DNA of 13,930 bases, taken from the NCBI GenBank assembly GCA_031550455.1, contig JAVBOQ010000286.1, forward strand, positions 1 to 13,930, written 5' to 3'. The DNA is from Avichristensenella sp031550455 (GTDB lineage Bacteria > Bacillota > Clostridia > Christensenellales > Aristaeellaceae). Every line of letters begins with the position of its first letter. The first letter of the stretch is position 1. Positions 6,905 through 13,151 of the stretch are shown in pieces. The position numbers and the translations under genes were made by a program. The notes under the pieces are model-generated. The model was not told the origin of the DNA. It saw nothing but the letters and a program-made list of their open reading frames with translations, and searched no databases.

Positions 6905-7097
6905 GGTCTTTGGCCCCACACACGCCGCCTGGAAGCATTGCCGAGGGTGTATGCCCTTCACGCCGCTTCTCTCGGATCTCGCCGGACGGACTTACGTCTA
7001 GACCGCGCCATGCTCACGACGCTTTGCGTCGCTTACGTGGGTCGCTTTGCCCGCGGCTGGCATCGACTTGCAACCACAGAACCGACACGCCAAAACC
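6905..7097 (-). ncRNA. Structured RNA, possibly raiA-type, 5' of the zinc-ribbon gene
   Basis: The predicted transcription start (about 7097) coincides with one arm of a closing stem. GGUUUUGGC (7097-7089) pairs with GCCAAAGACC (6914-6905), nine pairs with one bulged G, so about 193 nt are folded into one domain. Inside are a 7-bp hairpin GCGACGC-AAA-GCGUCGU (7016-7032), an enclosing CCGCG/CGCGG stem (7052-7056 with 7003-7007), and a GAC-GUAA-GUC tetraloop hairpin. The stretch has no plausible reading frame on this strand. It lies just downstream of comFC; as I recall, raiA-motif RNAs (about 200 nt, Bacillota and Actinobacteria) are found near raiA/hpf and comFC genes. I cannot recall the raiA consensus well enough to match it, so class is inference. 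A 6S RNA or an uncharacterised leader are alternatives. Confidence 0.6.
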
Positions 7098-7103
7098 GAA
7101 ATT

Positions 7104-7132
7104 ATTATACTTGTGTTTCCTAGAAAATGCAA
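7104..7132 (-). promoter_or_regulatory. Sigma-A promoter of the structured RNA / zinc-ribbon gene
   Basis: On the minus strand: -10 TATAAT (7104-7109, perfect), a 17-bp spacer, and -35 TTGCAT (7127-7132, TTG only). The predicted start, near 7097, falls exactly at the first base of the closing stem of the structured RNA. Confidence 0.75.
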
Positions 7133-7187
7133 GCAAAACTTCACAAATCCGTTGATTTTTTCACAATTTTCGAAGATTGGATGAAAT

Positions 7188-7199
7188 GCAATGCATTGC
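7188..7199. repeat. 12-bp perfect palindrome upstream of the RNA promoter
   Basis: GCAATGCATTGC is its own reverse complement and lies about 55 bp upstream of the -35 box at 7127-7132, in an AT-rich patch unlike the surrounding DNA. It could be a protein-binding site; nothing further supports this. Confidence 0.3.
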
Positions 7200-7213
7200 G
7201 CATGCAATTGATG

Positions 7214-7257
7214 AAAAAAACAGGATTTTTGCCGATGGAAGGCCTCCGGCTTCTTCC
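7214..7257 (-). terminator. Possible weak terminator of comFC
   Basis: On the minus strand GGAAG-AA-GCC pairs with GGC-CTTCC around GGA (7237-7257). Downstream are AT-rich sequence and seven T residues (7214-7220). The distance from stem to T-run is too long for a textbook terminator, so this is tentative. Confidence 0.35.
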
Positions 7258-7307
7258 GGTGCGGGCGGGGCGGAAAAGGATCCGGAAAGGCAGCGCGCAG
7301 GGCTTTG

Positions 7308-8018
7308 CTACGCCTCCTCGCCGACGCCGGCGCGCGTCGCGGTCAACAGCGAGACGCCAACCGCGCCCGCCCGCCGCAGCGCTTCCGCGCACGCCAGCGC
7401 CGTTGAACCGGTCGTCAGCACGTCGTCAACCAAAAGCAGCGACAGGCCGTCCATCGGCATCACCGCGCGGAACGCGTCGCGGACGTTTTCCGCGCGCTTG
7501 TCGCCGGTCAGCCGCGCCTGCGCCTTCGTGTGGCGCGTGCGCTCGAGCGCTTCGAGCACCGGCAGACCGCACCGCGCCGCCAGCGCGGACGCCAGCGCCA
7601 ACGCTTGATTGAACCCGCGCATCCGCTCGCGGCGGCGGTGCAGCGGCACCGGGACGATCGCGTCAAACCGGCCGCCCGGCATCGCGGCCGCCATCGCCGG
7701 CGCGAACGTGTCCGCGGCGGCCAGCACATGGTCGTATTTCAGCGCGCGCACCAGCCGGCCGGCGGCGCCTACATACGCAAACGCCGCGCGGCGCGCGTCG
7801 ATCGCGTCCGGCGGCAGCGTCAGGCAGTCCGGGCAATGCCCCTGCCAGCCGGGCTTTCCGCAGCGGGCGCAGCAGGGAAGCGGCAGCGGCCTGAACCCTC
7901 TGGCGCAGCGCGCGCACAGCCGCGTTGGCAAATCGTCGACGCGCAGCGCGCCGCACGCGGCGCAGACCGCGCCGGGCGGGTACAGCGCGTCCTTCAGACG
8001 CTCGCGGTTTGCAACCAT
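7308..8018 (-). CDS. comFC: ComF family protein (competence, phosphoribosyltransferase fold)
   Basis: A 236-residue ComFC-type protein. The N-terminal 70 residues hold four cysteine pairs for zinc binding (C19/C22, C35/C38, C50/C53, C62/C65). The rest is a phosphoribosyltransferase-like domain with the PRPP-site signature LLLVDDVLTTGSTA (195-208) and the family motif VPVPLHRRRERMRGFNQ (122-138). In transformable bacteria ComFC acts at the cytoplasmic end of DNA uptake; homologues occur widely, so the gene alone does not prove competence. A longer in-frame extension to 8228 lies wholly within recD2 and is rejected. The ATG at 8018 gives the usual short lead before the zinc ribbon. The gene overlaps the end of recD2 by 25 bp and has only a weak ribosome binding site, suggesting coupled translation. 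Confidence 0.93.
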   Translation of the reverse strand: MVANRERLKDALYPPGAVCAACGALRVDDLPTRLCARCARGFRPLPLPCCARCGKPGWQGHCPDCLTLPPDAIDARRAAFAYVGAAGRLVRALKYDHVLAAADTFAPAMAAAMPGGRFDAIVPVPLHRRRERMRGFNQALALASALAARCGLPVLEALERTRHTKAQARLTGDKRAENVRDAFRAVMPMDGLSLLLVDDVLTTGSTALACAEALRRAGAVGVSLLTATRAGVGEEA

Positions 8019-10192
8019 GCGCAAAGCCCTGAGTACCGTTTGGCGAGGTTGACGTTTGAAACCATCTGCGACACCGCGCTGTCGCGCCCGACAAGCACGA
8101 CCATCCGGCGCGCGCGCGTCACGGCCGTATAAAACAGGTTGCGCGTCAGCAGCATCGGCGGGCCGCCGACGACGGGCATCACGACCGCCGGGAACTCGCT
8201 GCCCTGGCTTTTGTGCACGGAAACGCAATACGCCAGATCCAGGTCTTCGAGCTGCGCGTCCTCGTACGTCGCCTCGCGGTCGTCGTCGAACCGGACGGTC
8301 AGTGTGCGTTCCTCATCGTTGATCGAAAGCACCTGGCCCATGTCGCCGTTGAACACACCCTGGCCCTCTTCTTCAAGCGGGCCCGGCCTCCGCCAAGCCA
8401 TCTGGTAGTCGTTGCGCGTCTGCATCACCTTGTCGCCGGCGCGGAATACCGTGTCGCCGTGCGCGCGCTCCGGCGCGCCGGAGCGCTTCGGGTTCAGGCG
8501 CTCCTGCAGCATCCTGTTGAGCGCAAAGACGCCGCACTCGCCCTTTTTCATCGGCGACAGCACCTGAATGTCCTTCAGCGGGTCGACGCGCAAAAACTTC
8601 GGCAACCGCGCGGTCACCATCTCGACGACGCGCTCGGCCGCCGTCGCGCCGGTTTCGACGCGCTCGATGAAAAAGTCGCCGCCCTTCGCGTTCATCTGCG
8701 GCATCTCGCCGCGGTTGATCCGGTGTGCGTTGACGACGATCATGCTGTCCGCGTCCTGCCGGTAGATTTCCGTCAGCCGGACGACCGGCACGACGTCGCT
8801 CTTCAAAATGTCGCCGAGCACGTTGCCCGCGCCGACCGACGGCAACTGGTCCGCGTCGCCGACGAGAATCAGCCGCGTGCCGGGTTTCAGCGCGCGCAGC
8901 AGCCCGCGCATCAGAAACACGTCGACCATCGACATTTCGTCGACGATCAGCGCGTCCGTGTCGACCGGGTCGTCCGCGTCCTTGGCGAACACGCCTTCCT
9001 CGCCGCCGTATTCAAGCAGCCGGTGCAGCGTCTTCGCCTCGCGACCGGTCGCCTCGCTCATGCGCTTGGCCGCGCGGCCCGTCGGCGCGGCCAGCAGCAC
9101 GGTCTTGCCCTCGCCAAGCAGCGACAGGATGCAGCGGATGATCGTCGTCTTGCCGGTGCCCGGGCCGCCGGTGATCACCGACACGCCCTCGGTCACGGCC
9201 GCGCGCACCGCGCGGATCTGGTCGCGGTTCAGCGCGATGTTGGCCTTCGCCTGAAAAATGGCGATCTCCCGGTCGAGGGACGGATCCGGTTTGTACGGCA
9301 GTGCAGCGTGCAGATCCAGAAGCCGCCGCGCGGACTCAAGTTCCGCCTTGAACGTCCTCGGCAGGTAGATCGCCGTCTGGTCGTCGATTTCGCGCGCGAT
9401 CAGCCCCTGGTCGAGCAGCAGCGCTTCGAGCGCGTTTTGCGCCAGCGCCTCGTCGACGCCCAGCAGCGCCGCGGTCGAATAGGTCAGACCCTCGCGCGGC
9501 AGAAACGTGTGCCCGTTCGCGGCCGACGCCTCGGTCAGCACATAGCAGATGCCGGCGCGCAACCGTGCCTGCGAATCCGGCGCGGTGCCCAGCGACATCG
9601 CGATCCGGTCGGCCGTCTTGAACCCGACGCCCTCGATGTCCTCGACAAGCCGGTACGGATTTTCGCGGACGATCGCCTGCGACCGTTCGCCATATTTTTT
9701 GAATATTTTCATCGAAAGAGCGGGCGTCATGCCGTACGCTTGCAGGAACACCATCGCCTCGCGCATCTGTACCTGCTCAGCGAACGAATCCGCGATCATT
9801 TTCGCGCGCTTGCGCCCGACGCCGTCGATCTCCGTGAGCCTGTCCGGCGCATATTGCAGGATGTCCAACGTATCCGCGCCAAAGCGCTGCACAAGCTGTT
9901 TCGCGGTCGCCGGGCCGATGCCGCGAACCAGCCCGGAGGCCAGGTACCGCTCAATGCCGCGCTCGGTCGTCGGCTTGACCGTCTCGCACATCGCGACCTT
10001 GATCTGCTTGCCGTACTGCGCGTGCTCCGACCACTCGCCGGCAAGGATCACCCGTTCGCCAGCCGCCAGTTCGGGCATCACGCCGACGGCCGACGTGCGC
10101 CGCCCGTCGTCCAGGCGCACCGCCAGCACCGTGTACCCGTTTTCGTCGTTTCGGTACGTGACGTCCGTGATCAACGCTTCGATTTTTTCCAT
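7994..10192 (-). CDS. recD2: RecD2-type superfamily 1 DNA helicase
   Basis: A 732-residue RecD-like helicase of the form found in bacteria without RecBCD; it unwinds DNA 5' to 3' and acts in repair and replication-fork maintenance. The N-terminal region (about 1-200) has the OB-like start (EALITDVTYRNDENGYTV) and helix-hairpin-helix repeats (SGLVRGIGPATAKQL, DGVGRKRAKMI, EGVGFKTADRI) typical of RecD2. The motor has Walker A GGPGTGKTT (342-350), Walker B ALIVDEMSM (414-422), motif III LVGDADQLPSVGAG (443-456), and C-terminal motifs SVHKSQGSEFP (658-668) and FYTAVTRAR (687-695). Start at the MEKIEAL methionine; an in-frame extension to 10273 overlaps a terminator hairpin and is unlike the family. 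No ribosome binding site is seen before the ATG. comFC overlaps its end. Confidence 0.96.
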   Translation of the reverse strand: MEKIEALITDVTYRNDENGYTVLAVRLDDGRRTSAVGVMPELAAGERVILAGEWSEHAQYGKQIKVAMCETVKPTTERGIERYLASGLVRGIGPATAKQLVQRFGADTLDILQYAPDRLTEIDGVGRKRAKMIADSFAEQVQMREAMVFLQAYGMTPALSMKIFKKYGERSQAIVRENPYRLVEDIEGVGFKTADRIAMSLGTAPDSQARLRAGICYVLTEASAANGHTFLPREGLTYSTAALLGVDEALAQNALEALLLDQGLIAREIDDQTAIYLPRTFKAELESARRLLDLHAALPYKPDPSLDREIAIFQAKANIALNRDQIRAVRAAVTEGVSVITGGPGTGKTTIIRCILSLLGEGKTVLLAAPTGRAAKRMSEATGREAKTLHRLLEYGGEEGVFAKDADDPVDTDALIVDEMSMVDVFLMRGLLRALKPGTRLILVGDADQLPSVGAGNVLGDILKSDVVPVVRLTEIYRQDADSMIVVNAHRINRGEMPQMNAKGGDFFIERVETGATAAERVVEMVTARLPKFLRVDPLKDIQVLSPMKKGECGVFALNRMLQERLNPKRSGAPERAHGDTVFRAGDKVMQTRNDYQMAWRRPGPLEEEGQGVFNGDMGQVLSINDEERTLTVRFDDDREATYEDAQLEDLDLAYCVSVHKSQGSEFPAVVMPVVGGPPMLLTRNLFYTAVTRARRMVVLVGRDSAVSQMVSNVNLAKRYSGLCAWLQTASV

Positions 10193-10198
10193 GGAAGC

Positions 10199-10227
10199 AG
10201 GATAGCATATAAGCAATTGTGAAGCAA
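10199..10227 (-). promoter_or_regulatory. Possible recD2 promoter giving a near-leaderless mRNA
   Basis: On the minus strand: -35 TTGCTT (10222-10227), 17 bp, and -10 TATCCT (10199-10204), followed after six bases by the recD2 ATG. Matches are modest. The position would start transcription at or next to the start codon, which would account for the missing ribosome binding site. Confidence 0.3.
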
Positions 10228-10238
10228 GGCGAACGGCG

Positions 10239-10275
10239 AAAAAGAGCGGGTGGGAAGAGAAGCCGGAACCCACCC
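10239..10275 (-). terminator. Intrinsic terminator before recD2, overlapping the RNA's P1 stem
   Basis: On the minus strand GGGTGGG (10269-10275) pairs with CCCACCC (10248-10254) across a 14-nt loop. GCTC and then five T residues follow (10239-10243). Three bases of its 5' arm (10273-10275) also belong to the closing stem of the upstream three-way-junction RNA, so full formation of both is mutually exclusive. Confidence 0.6.
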
Positions 10276-10429
10276 CGGACCGGCCAAGGGGGTATCCTCG
10301 CTTGGAAACCCTGCCTCACATCGCGGCGGAAGGGGATCGAAATCCGATCCCCAAGAGGGGATTGAGGGACTACACATGAAGCAGGAAGTATCCAGCCCGG
10401 AGCGTTCGAGAGGCCGAGGCCTCCTCTCG
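10269..10429 (-). ncRNA. Three-way-junction structured RNA between spoIIAB and recD2
   Basis: Minus-strand RNA. A leading hairpin CGAGAGG/CCUCUCG lies at 10407-10429. P1 pairs CUCCGGGCUGG (10402-10392) with CCGGUCCGGGG (10283-10273), eleven contiguous pairs including three wobbles. P2 pairs CCUGCUUCAUGU (10385-10374) with AUGUGAGGCAGG (10321-10310), twelve contiguous pairs including three wobbles. P3 is CCAAG/CUUGG (10305-10284), abutting P1. Junction strands are AUACUU and GUUU. The wobble pairs become A·C mismatches on the plus strand, so the RNA is read from the minus strand. The apical part holds a GGGGAUCG/CGAUCCCC hairpin with a competing partner. No promoter was found directly upstream; it may be a spoIIA 3' extension or a recD2 leader. 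I match it to no known class with confidence; a 6S-like RNA or a riboswitch/attenuator are possible. Confidence 0.6.
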
Positions 10430-10436
10430 CCCCCTC

Positions 10437-10466
10437 CAAACGCATGAACCTCAGTTCATGCGTTTG
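10437..10466. repeat. 13-bp perfect hairpin just after spoIIAB
   Basis: CAAACGCATGAAC and GTTCATGCGTTTG flank a 4-nt loop, 30 bp beyond the spoIIAB stop. A 13-bp unbroken stem is strong enough to mark an mRNA 3' end, but on the minus strand it is followed by GAGGGGG and not by T residues, so it is not a textbook intrinsic terminator. Confidence 0.65.
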
Positions 10467-10496
10467 CCGTGGCGTTCCCTGCCGCATGCGCAATCG

Positions 10497-10922
10497 TCAC
10501 ACGCGCTTCGTCATCGAAACTGTGGTGCCGCCGCCGGGCGTTGACCGGACGTCCAGGGTGTCCATGAAGCTTTGCATCACCGAAAAGCCCATGCCGCTGC
10601 GCTCCATTTCCGGCTGCGTCGTGAACAGCGGCTCCATCGCCTGCTCAATGTCCGGGATGCCCACGCCCGTGTCGGATATCTCCACGCGCAGCGTGCGGTC
10701 CGCGCCGCACAGCGTCGCGCGCATCTCGATTTCGCCCTTCGCGCCGCGCGGGTACGCATGCACGACCGCGTTGGTCACCGCCTCGCTGACGGCTGTCTTG
10801 ACGTCGGTCACGGTCTCCAGCGTCGGGTTGAGCTGCACCATGAACGCCGCGATGACGACGCGCGCGAACGATTCGTTTTCCGGCCGGCTGTCAAACGTCA
10901 GCCGCATCGCGTTGTTTTCCAT
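10497..10922 (-). CDS. spoIIAB: Anti-sigma-F factor SpoIIAB (serine kinase)
   Basis: A 141-residue GHKL-fold kinase. In spore-formers SpoIIAB binds and blocks sigma-F and phosphorylates SpoIIAA. Motifs: N-box SEAVTNAVVHAYP with E47 and N51, ATP-lid motif DTGVG (84-88), and SGMGF (109-113). The NESFARVVIAAF start and the FTTQPEMERSGMGF stretch match SpoIIAB specifically, not RsbW. Length is close to the B. subtilis protein (146). The ATG is 12 bp after the spoIIAA stop, with a G-rich ribosome binding site in between, so the two form one operon. The usual third gene, sigF, does not follow: the stop is succeeded by a hairpin, a structured RNA and recD2. Confidence 0.94.
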   Translation of the reverse strand: MENNAMRLTFDSRPENESFARVVIAAFMVQLNPTLETVTDVKTAVSEAVTNAVVHAYPRGAKGEIEMRATLCGADRTLRVEISDTGVGIPDIEQAMEPLFTTQPEMERSGMGFSVMQSFMDTLDVRSTPGGGTTVSMTKRV

Positions 10923-10934
10923 CGTTCCACCCCT

Positions 10935-11264
10935 TCAACGGCTTTTTTCGACGATCTGGTACAGGCCCGACATCTGGAATATGCGGTCGACCTGCGGGCT
11001 TGCGCCGCGCACGGCGACGCTTCCGCCGCGCCGCGCCAGCGTCCGGTACCGCCCGATCACCACGCCGATGCCCGAGCTGTCCATGAACGTCAGCCGCGCG
11101 ACGTCGATCACCAGCCGCCGGATGCCCGGATCCTCGATCAGCGCGTCAAGCGACGCGCGCACCCGCTCCGCGCTGCAATGGTCCAGTTCCCCTTCAAGCT
11201 GCACCGTCACCGTGTCGCGTGCCACGGTCGCCCGGCCCGCCGCGGCGAATCTTCGCTGCTCCAT
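10935..11264 (-). CDS. spoIIAA: Anti-anti-sigma factor SpoIIAA
   Basis: A 109-residue STAS-domain protein. Unphosphorylated SpoIIAA binds SpoIIAB and frees sigma-F in the forespore; SpoIIAB inactivates it by phosphorylating a conserved serine, here S63 in FMDSSGIGVVIGRY. The GELDHCSAERVR start and the closing FQMSGLYQIV are as in SpoIIAA. The N-terminus is slightly longer than usual. The start is fixed by AAGGAGG six bases upstream. It is the first gene of the spoIIAA–spoIIAB operon, behind a sigma-H-like promoter at 11291-11320. A general RsbV-type antagonist is the main alternative, but the partner SpoIIAB and the motif details favour the sporulation pair. Confidence 0.92.
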   Translation of the reverse strand: MEQRRFAAAGRATVARDTVTVQLEGELDHCSAERVRASLDALIEDPGIRRLVIDVARLTFMDSSGIGVVIGRYRTLARRGGSVAVRGASPQVDRIFQMSGLYQIVEKSR

Positions 11265-11290
11265 GCCGCTCCTCCTTGTCGTTTGCGCAT

Positions 11291-11320
11291 TGGTTCTTGT
11301 TTCGCGGTCTTATATCCTGC
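11291..11320 (-). promoter_or_regulatory. Candidate sigma-H promoter of spoIIAA
   Basis: On the minus strand the -35-like GCAGGATAT (11312-11320) fits the sigma-H form RnAGGAwWW fully. A 12-bp spacer then leads to CAAGAACCA (11291-11299), which keeps only the GAA core of RnnGAATWW. In B. subtilis the spoIIA operon is sigma-H dependent, so the position makes sense, but the -10 match is weak. Confidence 0.45.
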
Positions 11321-11393
11321 CTCGAAAAATAGGGATTTATGCGGATCATTCGACATAAAACGCAGGGGCGGGGAAAGGGGAACGAAGGGACGT

Positions 11394-11423
11394 GTTCTTT
11401 CTTTTCGGGGGAAAAGAAAGAAC
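11394..11423. repeat. 13-bp perfect inverted repeat, purine/pyrimidine-biased arms
   Basis: GTTCTTTCTTTTC and GAAAAGAAAGAAC flank GGGG. It lies in the intergenic region between the spoIIAA promoter and the terminator of the next gene. A second partial echo, CAAAGAAAAGCCTTTTC, follows directly. It may be a member of a dispersed palindromic repeat family; only one copy is in the window. The rest of 11321-11464 holds nothing else recognisable. Confidence 0.6.
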
Positions 11424-11454
11424 CAAAGAAAAGCCTTTTCGCCTCACGGCGGGG

Positions 11455-11496
11455 CATAGAAAAGATCCCTCCCATGCCCGCAGGCATAGAAGGGAT
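11455..11496 (-). terminator. Intrinsic terminator of the small membrane protein gene
   Basis: On the minus strand AUCCCUUCUAUGCC pairs with GGCAUGGGAGGGAU (11465-11496), 14 contiguous pairs with two wobbles. The loop is a UNCG-type cUGCGg tetraloop, and CUUUUCU follows. The wobbles become mismatches on the plus strand, so the hairpin belongs to the minus-strand transcript. Confidence 0.8.
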
Positions 11497-11520
11497 TCCA
11501 CGGGATCGTCGTAGCCTGCT

Positions 11521-11787
11521 CTATGCAAGCTTGCGCAGGAGCCAGACGAACAGCAGCAGGTTGACGGCGCCGAAAAGCGCCAACAGCAGGCTCCAGGCGC
11601 TGAGTACCACGGTCATGCCGAACAGGATGTTGCCCAGGAAGAACGCGAACAGGATCGCGCCGAAAACGCCGACAAACAGATCAATCCAGAACCAAGGCCA
11701 CACGCAGGATTTGGTCAGCCAGTTGGCGAGGAAGCCGACGAGCAGGCCGATCACGACCCACGCGACTAAATAAACGATAATATTCAA
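11521..11787 (-). CDS. Small membrane protein, GlsB/YeaQ/YmgE-like
   Basis: An 88-residue, very hydrophobic protein with about three membrane segments (roughly 2-22, 34-52 and 58-83), glycine-rich helices and a basic C-terminus (LLRKLA). Size, segment spacing and the GLLVGFLANWL…DLFVGVFGAILFAFFLG pattern fit the transglycosylase-associated GlsB/YeaQ/YmgE family, which is linked to stress responses but has no proven biochemical role. The start chosen is TTG at 11787, because GGAGGG lies seven bases upstream and the first helix begins at once. The longer in-frame extension to 11868 adds a charged leader that includes the ribosome binding site and is unlikely. It is divergent from the HtrA-type protease gene, also an envelope-stress function. 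Family call is from pattern, not alignment. Confidence 0.72.
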   Translation of the reverse strand: MNIIVYLVAWVVIGLLVGFLANWLTKSCVWPWFWIDLFVGVFGAILFAFFLGNILFGMTVVLSAWSLLLALFGAVNLLLFVWLLRKLA

Positions 11788-11955
11788 AACGAAACCCTCC
11801 AAATCAGCCAATTGGGCGGGTGCCGCCCACATCACTCTATGCCGGGCGTGTTCACGCGGTGTTCGCACAGCTTTCAGAAATTGATCAAAATGAGGTCACA
11901 CATTCTTCCGATAAAGGTGGTATCCTGTCTTTGCATCCAGAAGGGAGGAGCTAAA

Positions 11956-13128
11956 ATGGAAAAGAAAAGCAATTTCAAGGTCAAACTGGCCGCGATGTTC
12001 ACGGCGGTCGCGCTGGTCGGCGCGGTGTTCGGCGTCGCGTTGACGACAAATTTGAGCGCGGAGGGCGCCTCCGCGGAGAGCCTGTCGGCAATGACGCTGC
12101 AAGCCTCGACCGCGGCGCAGCTGGACAGCCCGTTTAAGGCGGTCTACGCGGACGCGAGCCAGTCCATCGTCGGCGTCAAGCTGACGACGCAGGTGCAGGT
12201 GATGCGAGGCCGCATCATGTCCGATACGGCGTACGTCGGTTCCGGCGTCGCGATCGGAGACGGGTATGTCGTGACGAACTACCATGTCGTGACCGCCAAC
12301 ACCAGCAGGGTCGCGTCCGACATCCTGATCGTCTACGACGACAAGGACTACGCAGCCGCGTTTGTCGCGGGCGACGAAACCAGCGACATCGCGGTGCTCA
12401 AGGTGGACGGCCTGCCCGCGCCGGCCGCGAAGATCGGCAATTCGGACGAGCTGTCGGTCGGCGACTGGGCGCTGGTCATCGGCAACCCGCTCGGCGCGAA
12501 CTTCCAAAACACGCTGACCGTCGGCGTCATCAGCGGCCAGAACCGTGTGATGAGCGACCGGCAGAGCAACATCGCCACGCCGATGCTGCAGACCAACGCG
12601 CAGATCAACGCGGGCAACTCGGGCGGCGGCCTGTTCAACATCCGTGGCGAGCTGGTCGGTATCACGTCGGCGAAACTGTCAAACAACGGCTACTACGGCA
12701 TGGCGTCGATCGAGGGCATCGGCCTGGCGATCCCGATCAACTACGTTTCGAAGATCGCGGACGACCTGATCGAGCACGGCAAGGTGCTCTACCCGAGGAT
12801 CGGCATCTCCGCCGAAGCCATCACCAACGGCACCGAGGAGCTGACGGCGAAATCGCTGCCCAACAGCATCCTGATCCGCGTGGTGGAGAAGGATTCTCCG
12901 GCGGACAAGGCCGACCTGCAGCCGTACGACATGATCCTCGAAGCCGACGGCCAGCGCATCTACACCGTGGCCGAACTGCAGACGATCCTGCGCGGCCATA
13001 ACGAAGGCGACATGGTGGAGCTCAAGGTGCTGCGCATCCCGAACCTGCTGAGCATCAAGGACAACGAGGATCTTCCGCAGGCGGAGCCGATGACGGTGCA
13101 GGTCGAGGTGAAGATTCTCGATCAGTAA
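11956..13128 (+). CDS. HtrA/DegP-type serine protease with PDZ domain, membrane-anchored
   Basis: A 390-residue trypsin-like protease of the HtrA family, acting outside the membrane in protein quality control. Residues 8-34 form a signal anchor, or an uncleaved or cleavable signal peptide (LAAMFTAVALVGAVFGVALTT). The protease domain spans about 60-275 with the catalytic triad H110 (VVTNYHVV), D144 (TSDIAVLKV) and S222 (NAGNSGGGLFN). One PDZ domain follows at about 280-362 (PRIGIS…ILIRVVEKDSPADKADLQPYDMILEADGQRI), and the C-terminus ends in a short tail. Start chosen: ATG with GGGAGGAG five bases upstream; the longer in-frame extension to 11812 lacks this. No clear promoter is visible in the 168 bp before it. 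Which Bacillota paralogue (HtrA, HtrB, YyxA) it corresponds to cannot be told. Confidence 0.95.
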   Translation: MEKKSNFKVKLAAMFTAVALVGAVFGVALTTNLSAEGASAESLSAMTLQASTAAQLDSPFKAVYADASQSIVGVKLTTQVQVMRGRIMSDTAYVGSGVAIGDGYVVTNYHVVTANTSRVASDILIVYDDKDYAAAFVAGDETSDIAVLKVDGLPAPAAKIGNSDELSVGDWALVIGNPLGANFQNTLTVGVISGQNRVMSDRQSNIATPMLQTNAQINAGNSGGGLFNIRGELVGITSAKLSNNGYYGMASIEGIGLAIPINYVSKIADDLIEHGKVLYPRIGISAEAITNGTEELTAKSLPNSILIRVVEKDSPADKADLQPYDMILEADGQRIYTVAELQTILRGHNEGDMVELKVLRIPNLLSIKDNEDLPQAEPMTVQVEVKILDQ

Positions 13129-13151
13129 ACATACGTTCCGGCGCCAGGAAA

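Noticed and set aside
6854..6961. N-terminal extension of the zinc-ribbon protein to 6961
   Set aside because: The extension is unlike the family, has no ribosome binding site, and covers part of the structured RNA; the ATG at 6853 has a good ribosome binding site.
8213..10222. A 669-codon open frame on the plus strand across recD2
   Set aside because: It is antisense to a fully recognisable RecD2 and arises from high GC with few stops in that frame. The translation is arginine/histidine/alanine-rich, without domains.
10250..10447. A 65-codon plus-strand frame in the gap between recD2 and spoIIAB
   Set aside because: It runs across strong hairpins whose pairing pattern shows minus-strand RNA structure, has no ribosome binding site, and has a low-complexity product.
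10444..11358. Plus-strand open frames of about 300 codons over spoIIAA/spoIIAB
   Set aside because: They are antisense to two clearly recognised genes and consist of Ser/Thr/Arg-rich shadow sequence.
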